Source: Saccharopolyspora sp. NFXS83 (GTDB lineage: Bacteria > Actinomycetota > Actinomycetes > Mycobacteriales > Pseudonocardiaceae). Taken from it: a stretch of DNA of 64,000 nucleotides. Both the position numbers and the translations under genes were made by a program. The first letter of the stretch is position 1, and each line of letters begins with the position of its first letter. Below, in pieces: positions 1 to 10,846 of this stretch. The notes beneath the pieces are model-generated. The model had not been told where the DNA came from, did no database searches, and saw only the letters and a list, made by a program, of their open reading frames with translations. The stretch is from positions 1-64,000 of the forward strand of contig NZ_JAPFGB010000033.1 in NCBI RefSeq assembly GCF_026241095.1. The letters run 5' to 3'.

Positions 1-42
1 GACCTGGGGTGGCTCGCACGAGGGGGCGGGCCACCCCAGGTC
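1..42. terminator. Hairpin at left edge, likely terminator
   Basis: Positions 1-13 and 30-42 form a perfect 13-bp inverted repeat around a 16-nt loop. No T run follows, as is common for actinobacterial terminators. It probably ends a gene lying to the left of the window and separates it from the gene starting at 105. Confidence 0.5.
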
Positions 43-104
43 TGCTCTCCGGGGTTCACCCGCACGGCCGGGCCAAGATCCGCTTCGCGTAACCTGGTCA
101 CGTC

Positions 105-689
105 GTGGACATTTCGGACGAGTCCGCCGCGTCCGGCGGGCCAATTCCCACATTGCGCACCCCGAGCCGCACCCTGGTGGTCCTGGCCGGGCTGCCCGGC
201 GCGGGCAAGAGCACCGTGCTGCACAAGCTGATCGCGCCGCCGGGGACCGTCGTGCTCGACTCCGAGCAGGTCCGCGCCCGGCTCAAGGCACTGCTGCCCG
301 CCGCCGTCCCGTACCGCTGGTACCGCCCCCTGGTGCACGCGCTGCACCGCACGCGCATCGCCTGGTTCTGCTTCCGCACCGACGGCAGGGTGATCGCCCA
401 CGAGCCGTCCACCCGCGCCACGACCCGCCTCATGATGGTGCTGTTCGCGCTGATCACCGGCAGGCGCCGGGTTCTGGTGTGGCTGCACGTCGGTCCGGAG
501 GAGGCGCTCGCCGGGCAGCACGCCCGCGGACGGCTCATCCGCAGCCGCTCGTTCCAGCTGCACGTGCACCGCGCGTACCGGGTGCATCGCGCGCTGCTGT
601 CGGGGCGGGCGCCGCGCGGCTGGCAGGACGTGCGCCTGTTCACCCGGAACGACCTGGCCGCAGGCCTGCGGCTGACCGGCCGCAGGTGA
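105..689 (+). CDS. P-loop ATP-binding protein, kinase-like, function unknown
   Basis: This 194-residue protein has a clear Walker A motif, GLPGAGKST, at residues 29-37, followed by a short strand and LDSEQVR, the layout of small P-loop kinases and zeta-toxin-like ATPases. The middle is rich in Arg, with HRTRIAWF around residues 81-88. The GTG start at 105 is the first in frame and has no obvious Shine-Dalgarno sequence, so the message may be leaderless. It stands alone ahead of deaD. I see no signal peptide or membrane segment. Nucleotide binding is well supported; the substrate is unknown, and a phosphotransferase acting on a small molecule or RNA end is only a guess. Confidence 0.75.
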   Translation: MDISDESAASGGPIPTLRTPSRTLVVLAGLPGAGKSTVLHKLIAPPGTVVLDSEQVRARLKALLPAAVPYRWYRPLVHALHRTRIAWFCFRTDGRVIAHEPSTRATTRLMMVLFALITGRRRVLVWLHVGPEEALAGQHARGRLIRSRSFQLHVHRAYRVHRALLSGRAPRGWQDVRLFTRNDLAAGLRLTGRR

Positions 690-1008
690 GATTCGTCCCG
701 ATGCCACGGGTGGGTTCGTCATGGCGAACAGGTGATCGCTACCCTTGGACAACGGCGCGGAGGAAAAATCCGCCGCGTCTGGCTGAGACAGCGAGCTGCG
801 AGTGACTGGCAACAGTGTGTGTGCGTGCCAGGTGTGCGCGGCTTGTACATGCGCGAGCAGCACCGCGCGTACGCCCTGAGGACGGCGACGGCGGAGCTGT
901 GTTCGGACCTGACTGTTGCGATCGCCGCGTGCAGTGGACGTCGGTGCAGGGCCGTGACGCATCCCGGTTCAGCCCTGGCGACCACTAACGAGGAGATCCG
1001 CTACACCC
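690..1008 (+). other. 319-nt gap, probable promoter and long leader of deaD
   Basis: No convincing gene is present. A TACCCT hexamer at 740-745 could be a -10 box, which would leave a leader of about 260 nt before the helicase. Weak hairpins can be drawn inside, for example CTGGCA pairing with TGCCAG near 803-832. A good ribosome site, AGGAG at 991-995, ends the region. Confidence 0.4.
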
Positions 1009-2928
<1,920 letters not shown>

Positions 2929-2934
2929 TGACGA

Positions 2935-2970
2935 GGGCGGCGCGGTCTCCCCGAGGAGGCCGCGCCGCCC
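2935..2970 (+). terminator. Terminator of deaD
   Basis: A 16-bp stem (2935-2950 with 2955-2970, one G-U pair) closes on a 4-nt loop seven bases after the deaD stop, followed by a short CTTT. It is a strong intrinsic-type terminator. Confidence 0.8.
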
Positions 2971-3099
2971 GCTCTTTCGCACCGCGTTCGCCGCTCGGAC
3001 GCGGGCACCTGCCCGGCGGTCGCCCCAGGCGCTTCCGGCGACGGTTACCCTCGACCAGGTACTCAGGTACATCATTCGACTCAGGAGCGGCGAGAACCC

Positions 3100-4677
3100 G
3101 TGTTCGACACCCTTAGCGACCGGCTCACCTCGGTTCTGCAGAACCTGCGCGGCAAGGGCCGGCTCTCGGACGCCGACATCGACGCCACCGCGCGCGAGAT
3201 CCGCATCGCACTGCTGGAAGCCGACGTGGCGCTGCCGGTGGTGCGCGCGTTCATCGCGGGTGTCAAGGATCGCGCGAAGGGTGCCGAGGTCTCCGGCGCG
3301 CTCAACCCGGCGCAGCAGGTCATCAAGATCGTCAACGAGGAGCTCGTCGGCATCCTCGGCGGCGAGACCCGCCGGTTGGAGCACGCCAAGAACCCGCCGA
3401 CGGTGATCCTGCTCGCCGGCCTCCAGGGCTCCGGCAAGACGACGCTGTCCGGCAAGCTCGCCAAGTGGCTCGCCGGCCAGGGGCACACCCCGATGCTGGT
3501 GGCCTGCGACCTGCAGCGCCCGAACGCCGTGACGCAGCTCCAGGTCGTCGGCGAGCGCGCCGGCGTGCCGGTGTTCGCGCCGGAACCGGGCAACGGCACC
3601 GGGGACCCGGTGGACGTGGCGCGGCGCAGCCTCGACGAGGCCAAGCGCGCCCAGCACGACGTGGTCATCGTCGACACCGCGGGCCGCCTCGGCGTGGACG
3701 AGGAGATGATGCGCCAGGCCGCGGACATCCGGGACGCCGTCAGCCCCGACGAGATCATGTTCGTCGTCGACGCGATGATCGGTCAGGACGCGGTGTCGAC
3801 CGCGGAGGCCTTCCGCGACGGCGTCGGCTTCTCCGGCGTCGTGCTCACCAAGCTCGACGGCGACGCCCGCGGTGGCGCGGCCCTGTCGGTGCGGCACGTG
3901 ACCGGCCAGCCGATCATGTTCGCCTCCAACGGGGAGAAGCTGGAGGACTTCGACGTCTTCCACCCGGACCGGATGGCCAGCCGGATCCTGGGCATGGGCG
4001 ACATGCTCACCCTCATCGAGCAGGCCGAGCAGGCGTTCGACGCCGACCAGGCCGAGCAGGCCGCGCAGAAGCTCGGATCCGGGCAGCTCACGCTGGAGGA
4101 CTTCCTGGAGCAGATGCAGGCGGTCCGCCGGATGGGCCCGCTGCAGAACCTGCTGGGCATGCTGCCGGGCGCGAACCAGATGAAGGACCAGCTGGCCAAC
4201 TTCGACGAGAAGCACCTGGACCGGCTGCAGGCCATCATCCGCGGCATGACGCCCGCCGAACGCGACGATCCGAAGATCATCAACGCTTCGCGGCGGCAGC
4301 GCATCGCCAAGGGCTCCGGCGTCAACGTCAGCGACATCAACGACCTCGTGACCCGGTTCTTCGAGGCCCGCAAGATGATGCAGCAGATGGCGGGCCAGTT
4401 CGGCGGCTTCGGCGGCGGAGGCGGCACCAAGAAGGTCAAGAAGGGCAAGGGCAAGAACCGCAAGAAGATCAAGGGCCCGACGCAGCCCAAGGGCATGCGC
4501 GGCATGCCCGGCGGTTTCCCCGGCATGCCGCCCGGCGGATTCCCCGGAGGCATGCCCGGCGGAATGCCCGGTGCCGGTGCCGGTCAGGACACGTCCCAGC
4601 TCGAAGGCGGGCTCAACGAGCTCCCGCCGGGCTTCGACCCGTCCAAGCTGAACTTCGGCGGCAAGAAGAAGAAATGA
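3100..4677 (+). CDS. ffh: Signal recognition particle GTPase Ffh (SRP54)
   Basis: Ffh binds signal sequences and SRP RNA and, with FtsY, delivers ribosomes to the Sec translocon. The 525-residue protein shows the N domain (1-90), the GTPase P-loop GLQGSGKT at 107-114, DTAGRL, and TKLDGDARGG, then the methionine-rich M domain. The C-terminus is a long low-complexity tail of Lys-rich and Gly/Met/Pro-rich segments, longer than in Escherichia coli but usual in actinobacteria. The GTG start at 3100 is preceded by AGGAGCGG at 3083-3090. Its stop codon overlaps the next start (ATGA), so an amidohydrolase is translationally coupled. Ffh followed by an amidohydrolase is also the order in mycobacteria. 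Confidence 0.97.
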   Translation: MFDTLSDRLTSVLQNLRGKGRLSDADIDATAREIRIALLEADVALPVVRAFIAGVKDRAKGAEVSGALNPAQQVIKIVNEELVGILGGETRRLEHAKNPPTVILLAGLQGSGKTTLSGKLAKWLAGQGHTPMLVACDLQRPNAVTQLQVVGERAGVPVFAPEPGNGTGDPVDVARRSLDEAKRAQHDVVIVDTAGRLGVDEEMMRQAADIRDAVSPDEIMFVVDAMIGQDAVSTAEAFRDGVGFSGVVLTKLDGDARGGAALSVRHVTGQPIMFASNGEKLEDFDVFHPDRMASRILGMGDMLTLIEQAEQAFDADQAEQAAQKLGSGQLTLEDFLEQMQAVRRMGPLQNLLGMLPGANQMKDQLANFDEKHLDRLQAIIRGMTPAERDDPKIINASRRQRIAKGSGVNVSDINDLVTRFFEARKMMQQMAGQFGGFGGGGGTKKVKKGKGKNRKKIKGPTQPKGMRGMPGGFPGMPPGGFPGGMPGGMPGAGAGQDTSQLEGGLNELPPGFDPSKLNFGGKKKK

Positions 4678-5750
4678 CGGCGCCGCTGCACGTGCGCGGT
4701 GTCCTGCTGCCCGACGGCGAACTCGGTGAGCTGTGGATCGGGGACGGCCGGATCAGCCGCGCGCCGCTGCCCGGCGCGACCACCGTGTTCGACGGCGGCT
4801 ACGTCGTGCCCGGACTCGTCGACGCGCACTGCCACGTCGGCATCGGCCCGGACGGGCCGGTGGACCTCGACGTGGCGGCAAAGCAGGCCGAGATCGACCG
4901 GGACGCGGGCACGCTGCTCATCCGCGACTGCGGGGCGCCGATCGACACCAAGCCGCTGCAGCAGCGCGACGACCTGCCGCGCATCATCCGCGCGGGCAGG
5001 CACCTGGCGAAGCCGAAGCGCTACATCCCGTACCTCGCCGACCAGCTCGAACACGAATCGCAGCTGCCCGCGGCGGTGGCCGAGCAGGCCGCCGACGGCG
5101 ACGGCTGGGTGAAGCTCGTCGGGGACTGGATCGACCGCTCCGCCGGCGACCTCGCCCCGCTGTGGAGCGATGAGGTGCTGGTCGAGGCCATCGCCACCGC
5201 CCACGCGCACGGGGCCCGCGTCACCGCGCACGTCTTCGGGGAGGACGCGCTGCCCGGTCTGCTCGCGGCGGGCATCGACTGCATCGAACACGGCACCGGC
5301 CTCACCGACGACACCGTCGAGATGATGTCCCGGCACGGCACCGCGCTGGTCCCGACGTTGGTGAACATCGAGAACTTCCCCGGATTCGCGTCCGCGGCGA
5401 CGAAGTACCCGGATTACGCGAGCCACATGACCGCGCTCTACGAACGCGGCGACGCGACCGTCGCCAAGGCGATCGAAGCGGGCGTCCCGGTGTACGCCGG
5501 AACCGACGCCGGCGGTGGCATCGAGCACGGCGTGCTCGTCGACGAGATCCTCGCGCTGCACCGCGTCGGGATGTCGGCCGAGCAGGCGTTGGGCGCCGCG
5601 TCCTGGGAGGCCCGCGACTGGCTCGGGCACTCCGGGCTGCGGGACGGCGACGCGGCGGATCTCGTCTGCTACGACTCCGATCCGCGCAAGGAACTCGCCG
5701 CATTGCGCCATCCCCGGCGCATCGTCTTGAAAGGCGCCGTCGTCACCTGA
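4674..5750 (+). CDS. Amidohydrolase-superfamily protein coupled to ffh
   Basis: A 358-residue metal-dependent hydrolase of the imidazolonepropionase/dihydroorotase-like superfamily. The metal-binding pattern is complete: HxH at H52 and H54, a candidate carbamylated lysine K147 (VKLVGDW), H186, H206 in EHGTG, and D278 in GTDAGG. Flanking beta-rich segments (1-50 and the last ~60 residues) form the composite domain usual in this superfamily. The ATG at 4674 overlaps the ffh stop by four bases and has no separate ribosome site, so translation is probably coupled. The substrate cannot be read from sequence; a cyclic amide or a dipeptide is typical. A link to protein targeting has not, to my knowledge, been shown. 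Confidence 0.88.
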   Translation: MTAPLHVRGVLLPDGELGELWIGDGRISRAPLPGATTVFDGGYVVPGLVDAHCHVGIGPDGPVDLDVAAKQAEIDRDAGTLLIRDCGAPIDTKPLQQRDDLPRIIRAGRHLAKPKRYIPYLADQLEHESQLPAAVAEQAADGDGWVKLVGDWIDRSAGDLAPLWSDEVLVEAIATAHAHGARVTAHVFGEDALPGLLAAGIDCIEHGTGLTDDTVEMMSRHGTALVPTLVNIENFPGFASAATKYPDYASHMTALYERGDATVAKAIEAGVPVYAGTDAGGGIEHGVLVDEILALHRVGMSAEQALGAASWEARDWLGHSGLRDGDAADLVCYDSDPRKELAALRHPRRIVLKGAVVT

Positions 5751-5913
5751 ACGACGGTCCCCGCATCCGAATTCGGATGTGGGGCGGCGAATGCCGAAGG
5801 TAATCTGACGATTCCGCCGGAAATCGGCGTGCTGGACAGCAGACCACGGCCGAGCGGCGGGAAACGGGACGAGCGCGTCCAGGCCACGCCGCCCGCCCGA
5901 GACGGAGGCGCCC

Positions 5914-6714
5914 GTGCAGGTACCGCAGCCCGAGCCCACCGAAGGCGTTCCCGCCGTCGGGAAGATCGCGGGAGGAACCGCCATCGCAACGCAGGTGCAG
6001 CCGCCACCCGCGGAATCGGATCACCGGTGGGGGTTCGGCGCGTTCTTCCTCGCGGAAGCGGTGTTCATCCTCGCGTCGGTCACGCTGGCGGCCATCTTCG
6101 GTGATCCGGGGGAGAGCTCCTGGTTCACCGTGGCGCTCCCGCTGATGCTGATGGTGCCGACGCTGCTGTCCGCCGCGGTGGCCGTGGTGATCACAGTGGT
6201 GCGCGGCAACGGGCCGCGGCTCGACTTCGGGTTGCACTGGCGGTGGTCGGACATCACGACGGGCTTCGGCATCGGCGCGATCGGCCTGCTCAGCACGACC
6301 GTCGCCTCGATGATCTGGATCCGCTGGGTGGGACCGGAGAACGCCACCTCCACGGTGAGCACCCTGCTGGACGGGGTGCGGCTGCCGCCGCTGCTCGCCG
6401 TGCTGATCTTCCTGCACGTGTGGCTGATCGCCCCGGTGTGCGAGGAGATCCTCTACCGCGGCCTGCTGTGGGGCGCGATGGAACGGCTGCGCTGGAGCCG
6501 GATCAGCGCGTTCGTGCTGAGCACCGCGGTGTTCGCGATCGGGCACCTGGAACCCGAGCGCACCTGGTTGCTGCTGATCATCGCGATCCCGATCGGGGTG
6601 GCCCGGATGCGCACCGGCAGGCTCACCGCCAGCGTCGTCGCGCACCAGGTGAACAACTTCCTGCCCGCGCTGGGCCTGCTGCTGATCTCGCTCGGCGTGG
6701 TGGCGCCGTCCTGA
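5914..6714 (+). CDS. CPBP-family intramembrane protease (CAAX/Abi type)
   Basis: A 266-residue membrane protein with about seven hydrophobic segments after a 38-residue Pro/Glu-rich cytoplasmic N-terminus. The family signature is intact: EE at 177-178 within CEEILYRG, H211 in FAIGHLE, and H244/N248 in HQVNN. CPBP proteins include eukaryotic CAAX prenyl endopeptidases and bacterial proteins tied to bacteriocin immunity; the role here is unknown. The GTG start at 5914 follows GGAGG with about 5 nt spacing. It lies alone between ffh-amidohydrolase and rpsP, separated by 160 and 240 bp gaps. Confidence 0.88.
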   Translation: MQVPQPEPTEGVPAVGKIAGGTAIATQVQPPPAESDHRWGFGAFFLAEAVFILASVTLAAIFGDPGESSWFTVALPLMLMVPTLLSAAVAVVITVVRGNGPRLDFGLHWRWSDITTGFGIGAIGLLSTTVASMIWIRWVGPENATSTVSTLLDGVRLPPLLAVLIFLHVWLIAPVCEEILYRGLLWGAMERLRWSRISAFVLSTAVFAIGHLEPERTWLLLIIAIPIGVARMRTGRLTASVVAHQVNNFLPALGLLLISLGVVAPS

Positions 6715-6793
6715 GCGCGCCGGGGCCGCTCGCCCGGAATCGCCCACCGCGGCGGTCCCGGAATCGCGGCCGTGCCCGCGGCGGGTACCTCCT

Positions 6794-6826
6794 GCGAGGC
6801 CGAGCCGGGCATCTGGCAGAATAAAC
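6794..6826 (+). promoter_or_regulatory. Possible promoter of the rpsP operon
   Basis: The 244-nt gap before rpsP contains CAGAATA at 6817-6823, a reasonable actinobacterial -10 box, about 135 nt ahead of the start codon. No convincing -35 is visible. This is the only promoter-like sequence seen for the long downstream ribosomal cluster. Confidence 0.3.
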
Positions 6827-6958
6827 GCCTGTTCGCTGCGAGTCGGTCCCTCTCACCGTCCGCGGCCATCGACGTATGAGCCTTCCACACCGTATTTCCC
6901 CACACGGCTTGGTTTGCTCACCCGAGCACGAACGAGAGTCTGAGGAGCACCAGCACCC

Positions 6959-7408
6959 GTGGCTGTGAAGATCAAGCTGGCGCGGATCGGTAAGATCCGG
7001 GAGCCGCACTACCGCATCGTCGTCGCCGACTCGCGTACCCGCCGTAACGGCCGGGCGATCGAGACGATCGGTCAGTACCACCCCATGGAGAACCCCAGTC
7101 GCATCCTGGTCAACTCCGAGCGGGCGCAGTACTGGCTGGGTGTCGGCGCGCTGCCGACCGAGCCGGTGCAGGCGATCCTGGAGGTCACCGGCGACTGGCA
7201 GAAGCACAAGGGCCTGCCGGGCGCCGAGGGCACGCTGAAGGTCGCGGAGCCGAAGCCGAGCAAGCAGGAGCTGTTCGCCGCAGCTCTGGCCGCCGCCGGC
7301 GAGGACACCGTCGCCGACGCGACCACGCCGAAGAAGAAGGGCGGCAAGAAGGCCGACGCCGACGCGGCCGCCGCCGAAGAGCAGAAGTCCGAGGACGGCC
7401 AGGCGTGA
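6959..7408 (+). CDS. rpsP: 30S ribosomal protein S16
   Basis: S16 binds 16S rRNA and helps assemble the small subunit. The N-terminal 80 residues match the family closely ([24 protein letters not shown]). The total of 149 residues is longer than the roughly 80-90 of Escherichia coli because of a C-terminal extension rich in Ala, Lys and Glu, usual in actinobacteria. The GTG start at 6959 has GAGGAG at 6942-6947. The stop overlaps the next start (GTGA). It opens the cluster with khpA, rimM, trmD and rplS. Confidence 0.97.
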   Translation: MAVKIKLARIGKIREPHYRIVVADSRTRRNGRAIETIGQYHPMENPSRILVNSERAQYWLGVGALPTEPVQAILEVTGDWQKHKGLPGAEGTLKVAEPKPSKQELFAAALAAAGEDTVADATTPKKKGGKKADADAAAAEEQKSEDGQA

Positions 7409-7644
7409 CGGTCCTCGCGGACGCGCTTGAACACCTGGTGCGCGGCATCGTCGACAACCCCGACGATGTCCGCGTCCAACTCCTCACCACCCGGCGCGGC
7501 CGCACCCTGGAAGTTCACGTCAACCCGGACGACCTGGGCAAGGTCATCGGCCGCAGCGGTCGCACGGCGACCTCGCTGCGCACCGTGATCTCCGGGATCG
7601 GCGGTCGTGGCATCCGGGTCGACGTGGTCGACACCGATCGATGA
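7405..7644 (+). CDS. khpA: KH-domain RNA-binding protein KhpA
   Basis: A 79-residue protein made almost wholly of one type-II KH domain, with the GxxG loop as GRSG in KVIGRSGR. KhpA proteins bind RNA and, in Gram-positive bacteria, affect cell size and translation. The GTG start at 7405 overlaps the rpsP stop by four bases, so it is translationally coupled to S16. The position between rpsP and rimM is conserved in actinobacteria and supports a ribosome-linked role. Confidence 0.93.
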   Translation: MTVLADALEHLVRGIVDNPDDVRVQLLTTRRGRTLEVHVNPDDLGKVIGRSGRTATSLRTVISGIGGRGIRVDVVDTDR

Positions 7645-7651
7645 GGACGGC

Positions 7652-8182
7652 ATGACCGGTCCGATGCTGGCCGTGGGCAGGGTGGCCAAGACGCACGGCG
7701 TGCGCGGCGAAGTCGTCGTCGACGTGCGCACGGACAGCCCTGAACTGCGGTTCGCGCCGGGCGCGGTGCTCGGCGTCCAGCGGCGCGGCAAAGCCGGGCC
7801 GGACACGCTCACCGTGACAGCCGCCCGGCCACACGCCGGGCGGCTGCTGGTGCGCTTCGAGTCGGTGGACGACATGGACGCCGCCGAGCACCTGCGCGGC
7901 GCCACGCTCATGGTGCGCGCGGACGCGCTGGAGGCCACCGACGATCCGGACGAGTACCACGACCACCAGCTCGAAGGCCTGCGAGTGGTGCTGCCGACCG
8001 GCGACGAGGTCGGCGTGGTGCGCGAAATCCTGCACACGCCCGGTGGCGAGCTGCTGTCGGTGCGCACCCCGGACGACGTGGAACGGCTCATCCCGTTCGT
8101 GTCGGAGATCGTGCCGGAGGTCGACCTGGCCGCCGGACGCGTCGTGGTGGACCCGCCCGAGGGCCTGCTCGGCGACGACTGA
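7652..8182 (+). CDS. rimM: Ribosome maturation factor RimM
   Basis: RimM binds S19 and helps mature the head of the 30S subunit. The 176-residue protein has the N-terminal beta-barrel ([14 protein letters not shown] near residues 7-20) and a C-terminal PRC barrel from about 100, containing LEGL and LIPFV. I place the start at ATG 7652, with GAGG at 7643-7646; an in-frame start 45 bases upstream would overlap khpA and has no ribosome site. Its product works on the same particles as S16 and L19. Confidence 0.94.
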   Translation: MTGPMLAVGRVAKTHGVRGEVVVDVRTDSPELRFAPGAVLGVQRRGKAGPDTLTVTAARPHAGRLLVRFESVDDMDAAEHLRGATLMVRADALEATDDPDEYHDHQLEGLRVVLPTGDEVGVVREILHTPGGELLSVRTPDDVERLIPFVSEIVPEVDLAAGRVVVDPPEGLLGDD

Positions 8183-8279
8183 CCACGCCCGGTGGCGGCG
8201 CACGCCGCGTCGGTGCTCGTCCGATCTCCGAACGCTGCCCGGCCACGCCGCCGGGACATCTCCTTGAAGGAACACCCCG

Positions 8280-9074
8280 TTGCGCATCGACGTCGTCACG
8301 ATCTTCCCCGAGTACCTGGCTCCGCTGCGCGCCGCGCTGCTGGGCAAGGCGATCGAGCGGGAGAAGATCTCCGTCGGGGTGCACGACCTGCGCGACTGGA
8401 CCCACGACGTGCACCGCGCGGTGGACGACAGCCCGTACGGCGGCGGTCCGGGCATGGTGATGAAACCCGACGTGTGGGGCGAAGCCCTCGACGAGGTGTG
8501 CGCGTCGCCGGAGGCGCGGCCCCGGTTGATCGTGCCCACTCCGGCCGGGCGTCCCTTCACCCAGCGGACCGCGGTGCGCTGGTCCGCTGAGCCGTGGCTG
8601 GTGTTCGCCTGCGGTCGCTACGAGGGCATCGATCAGCGGGTCGTCGACGAGGCGGCCGAGCGGATGCCCGTCGAAGAGGTCTCGATCGGCGACTACGTCC
8701 TGGTCGGCGGTGAAGTCGCCGCGCTGACCATGATCGAGGCCGTCGCCCGGTTGCTGCCGGGAGTGCTCGGCAACCCGGCCTCCGCCGAACAGGACTCGTT
8801 CTCCGACGGCCTGCTCGAAGGCCCCAGCTACACCCGGCCCGAGGTGTGGCGCGACCGGCCGGTGCCGGACGTGCTGCGCTCCGGCAACCACGCCGCCATC
8901 GCGCGCTGGCGGCGCGACCAGGCGCTGGAGCGGACCTACCACCGGCGGCCGGATCTGCTGGAGCGACTGCCCGCGCAGGACCTGAACGCCAAGGACCGCG
9001 CGCGGCTGGATACACTGCGCGCGGATGATGAAGCGGACGTTCCGGAAGGAACTCCGCAGCAGGGGCAGGACTGA
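8280..9074 (+). CDS. trmD: tRNA (guanine-37-N1) methyltransferase
   Basis: TrmD methylates G37 of tRNAs, preventing +1 frameshifting. The 264-residue protein carries the trefoil-knot SPOUT motifs: [17 protein letters not shown], the SAM-loop [10 protein letters not shown], and [14 protein letters not shown], then LEGPSYTRP and the C-terminal tRNA-binding helices. The start is TTG at 8280, preceded by GAAGGA at 8266-8271; no ATG or GTG fits the conserved [11 protein letters not shown] opening. A 97-bp gap separates it from rimM. Confidence 0.96.
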   Translation: MRIDVVTIFPEYLAPLRAALLGKAIEREKISVGVHDLRDWTHDVHRAVDDSPYGGGPGMVMKPDVWGEALDEVCASPEARPRLIVPTPAGRPFTQRTAVRWSAEPWLVFACGRYEGIDQRVVDEAAERMPVEEVSIGDYVLVGGEVAALTMIEAVARLLPGVLGNPASAEQDSFSDGLLEGPSYTRPEVWRDRPVPDVLRSGNHAAIARWRRDQALERTYHRRPDLLERLPAQDLNAKDRARLDTLRADDEADVPEGTPQQGQD

Positions 9075-9154
9075 CCCCACCGGAGAGCCGCGAAGGCTCG
9101 TACTGCGGCGCTTTCCGGGGCCGGTTCCGGCGCCTGCCTGCGCGTCTGGCACAC

Positions 9155-9183
9155 TTGACGGGTTGCTGAAGCCGGATTCTGTA
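9155..9183 (+). promoter_or_regulatory. Candidate promoter for rplS
   Basis: TTGACG at 9155-9160 is a good -35 box; 17 nt downstream lies TCTGTA at 9178-9183. It is about 110 nt upstream of rplS inside the 221-bp trmD-rplS gap, so L19 can probably be transcribed independently of the upstream cluster. Confidence 0.45.
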
Positions 9184-9295
9184 CCGGCGCGCACATCGCA
9201 AGCCAAACCCCGTGTCAGGCGGCGGCCGCGGTTCAGACCCGGTCACGATTCGCGAGTGCACGGGTGCCTACGACACGGATGAGGACGGACCACCG

Positions 9296-9655
9296 ATGAA
9301 CACCCTGGACGCTCTGGACGCCCAGTCGCTGCGTTCCGACATTCCGGCCTTCCGGCCTGGCGACACGCTGAAGGTCTATGTCCGCGTCATCGAGGGTTCG
9401 CGCGAGCGGAACCAGGTCTTCCAGGGCGTCGTGATCCGTCGCCAGGGCGCAGGCGTCCGGGAGACCTTCACCGTCCGCAAGATCTCCTTCGGTGTCGGCG
9501 TGGAGCGCACCTTCCCGGTGCACACCCCGAACATCGCCAAGATCGAGGTCGCCAGCCGCGGCCAGGTCCGCCGGGCGAAGCTGTACTACCTGCGGGAGCT
9601 GCGCGGCAAGGCCGCCAAGATCAAGGAGAAGCGGGAGCCGATCGCCGCTTCCTGA
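9296..9655 (+). CDS. rplS: 50S ribosomal protein L19
   Basis: L19 sits at the subunit interface of the large subunit. The 119-residue protein has the family motifs [26 protein letters not shown], and the basic ending [13 protein letters not shown]. The ATG at 9296 is preceded by GAGGACGGA at 9281-9289; an upstream in-frame extension lacks similarity and is rejected. A strong terminator follows. Confidence 0.97.
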   Translation: MNTLDALDAQSLRSDIPAFRPGDTLKVYVRVIEGSRERNQVFQGVVIRRQGAGVRETFTVRKISFGVGVERTFPVHTPNIAKIEVASRGQVRRAKLYYLRELRGKAAKIKEKREPIAAS

Positions 9656-9686
9656 TGCGTGACGCCCGCCGGTGGCGGGTGACTTC

Positions 9687-9723
9687 GGACGACCCGGGTG
9701 CTTCGCGCCCGGGTCGTCCTTTT
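9687..9723 (+). terminator. Terminator after rplS
   Basis: A perfect 12-bp stem (9687-9698 with 9708-9719) with a 9-nt loop is followed directly by TTTT, a textbook intrinsic terminator. A weaker hairpin of about 8 bp lies just upstream near 9663-9680. Confidence 0.9.
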
Positions 9724-9929
9724 CGTGCGCGCCTGATCGTTCCGGTGATCCACGATCAGGTGAACGAGTTCGGTGGGGCGCGGCACATCGCGCCCGTTCC
9801 CGGATCTCCCGGAACCCGCACTGATCGACCGCGTGCCGGGAACCCGCACGTCACCGGCGGAATGCGGCCCCGCGGCCTCCGGCCGGGGCAGTCCGCCGGG
9901 GGGCACCGCGGTTCCAGTAGCCTGGCTGC

Positions 9930-10844
9930 GTGGCCGACGTCATGCGCTCTAATGGACCAGAAGAAGAGCCCCGCGAAGGCGCGGCTGCCGAGCACTCCGA
10001 AGGGGACGGTGGCCGCTCGCGGGGCCGCCGTTCGCGCGAACGGAAGGGATCGTTCTGGCGGGAGCTGCCGATCCTGATCGTCACCGCGCTGGTGCTCACG
10101 ATCGTGATCCAGGCGTTCCTGGCGCGGGTCTACGTGATCCCCTCGCAGTCGATGGAGCAGACGCTGCACGGCTGCGACGGCTGCCAGAACGACCGGGTGC
10201 TGGTGGACAAGGTCTCCTACCGGTTCACCGATCCCGAACCGGGCGATGTCGTCGTGTTCCGCGGCCCCGAGACGTGGGGGCACAACGACTTCCAGGTGGC
10301 CGAGCCGTCGAACCCGGTGGTGGGCTTCCTGCAGGGCGCCATGGCACTGGTCGGTTTCGGCTCGCCCGACGAGAAGGACTTCGTCAAGCGGGTCATGGCC
10401 ACCGGCGGGCAGACCGTCGAATGCTGCGACGACCAGAACCGGGTGCTCGTGGACGGCAAACCGCTCAACGAGCCCTACATCTACTGGGAGCCGGGTCGCG
10501 GCGACACGCAGCCGGACTTCGCGCCCGTCACCGTTCCGCAGGGATACCTCTGGGTGCAGGGCGACAACCGCAACGACTCCCTGGACTCCCGATTCCAGGG
10601 CGGTGGTGGCGTCAACGGTGCGGTGCCGGTGGACAACGTGATCGGCAAGGCGCAGGTGATCGTGCTGCCGCCGCAGCGCTGGCAGAGCATCTCGGAGACC
10701 AACCCGCAGGCCGACGCGCTCGGCGCCCCCGCCTGGCAGGCGGGCCTGCCCGCGGGCATCGGCTTCGCCGCCGCGTTCCCGGTGCTGTGGATGGGCCGCA
10801 GGTTCACCGCTGTCATCCGGCAGCACCACCAGGAGCGGCACTGA
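9930..10844 (+). CDS. lepB: Signal peptidase I
   Basis: LepB removes signal peptides from exported proteins at the outer face of the membrane. The 304-residue protein has a charged cytoplasmic N-terminus (1-44), one membrane segment (46-65), the nucleophile S74 in SQSMEQTL, and the general-base lysine K153 in VKRVMATGG, plus the [11 protein letters not shown] box. The usual Pro after SME is Gln here. A second hydrophobic stretch lies near 265-285. Two cysteine pairs (C82/C85 and C164/C165) could form disulfides. The GTG at 9930 is the likely start. It directly precedes rnhB by two bases. Confidence 0.95.
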   Translation: MADVMRSNGPEEEPREGAAAEHSEGDGGRSRGRRSRERKGSFWRELPILIVTALVLTIVIQAFLARVYVIPSQSMEQTLHGCDGCQNDRVLVDKVSYRFTDPEPGDVVVFRGPETWGHNDFQVAEPSNPVVGFLQGAMALVGFGSPDEKDFVKRVMATGGQTVECCDDQNRVLVDGKPLNEPYIYWEPGRGDTQPDFAPVTVPQGYLWVQGDNRNDSLDSRFQGGGGVNGAVPVDNVIGKAQVIVLPPQRWQSISETNPQADALGAPAWQAGLPAGIGFAAAFPVLWMGRRFTAVIRQHHQERH

Positions 10845-10846
10845 CG

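Noticed and set aside
4380-4660. Gly-Met-Pro repeat region at the end of ffh as a tandem DNA repeat
   Set aside because: It is in-frame coding low complexity that is normal for actinobacterial Ffh tails.
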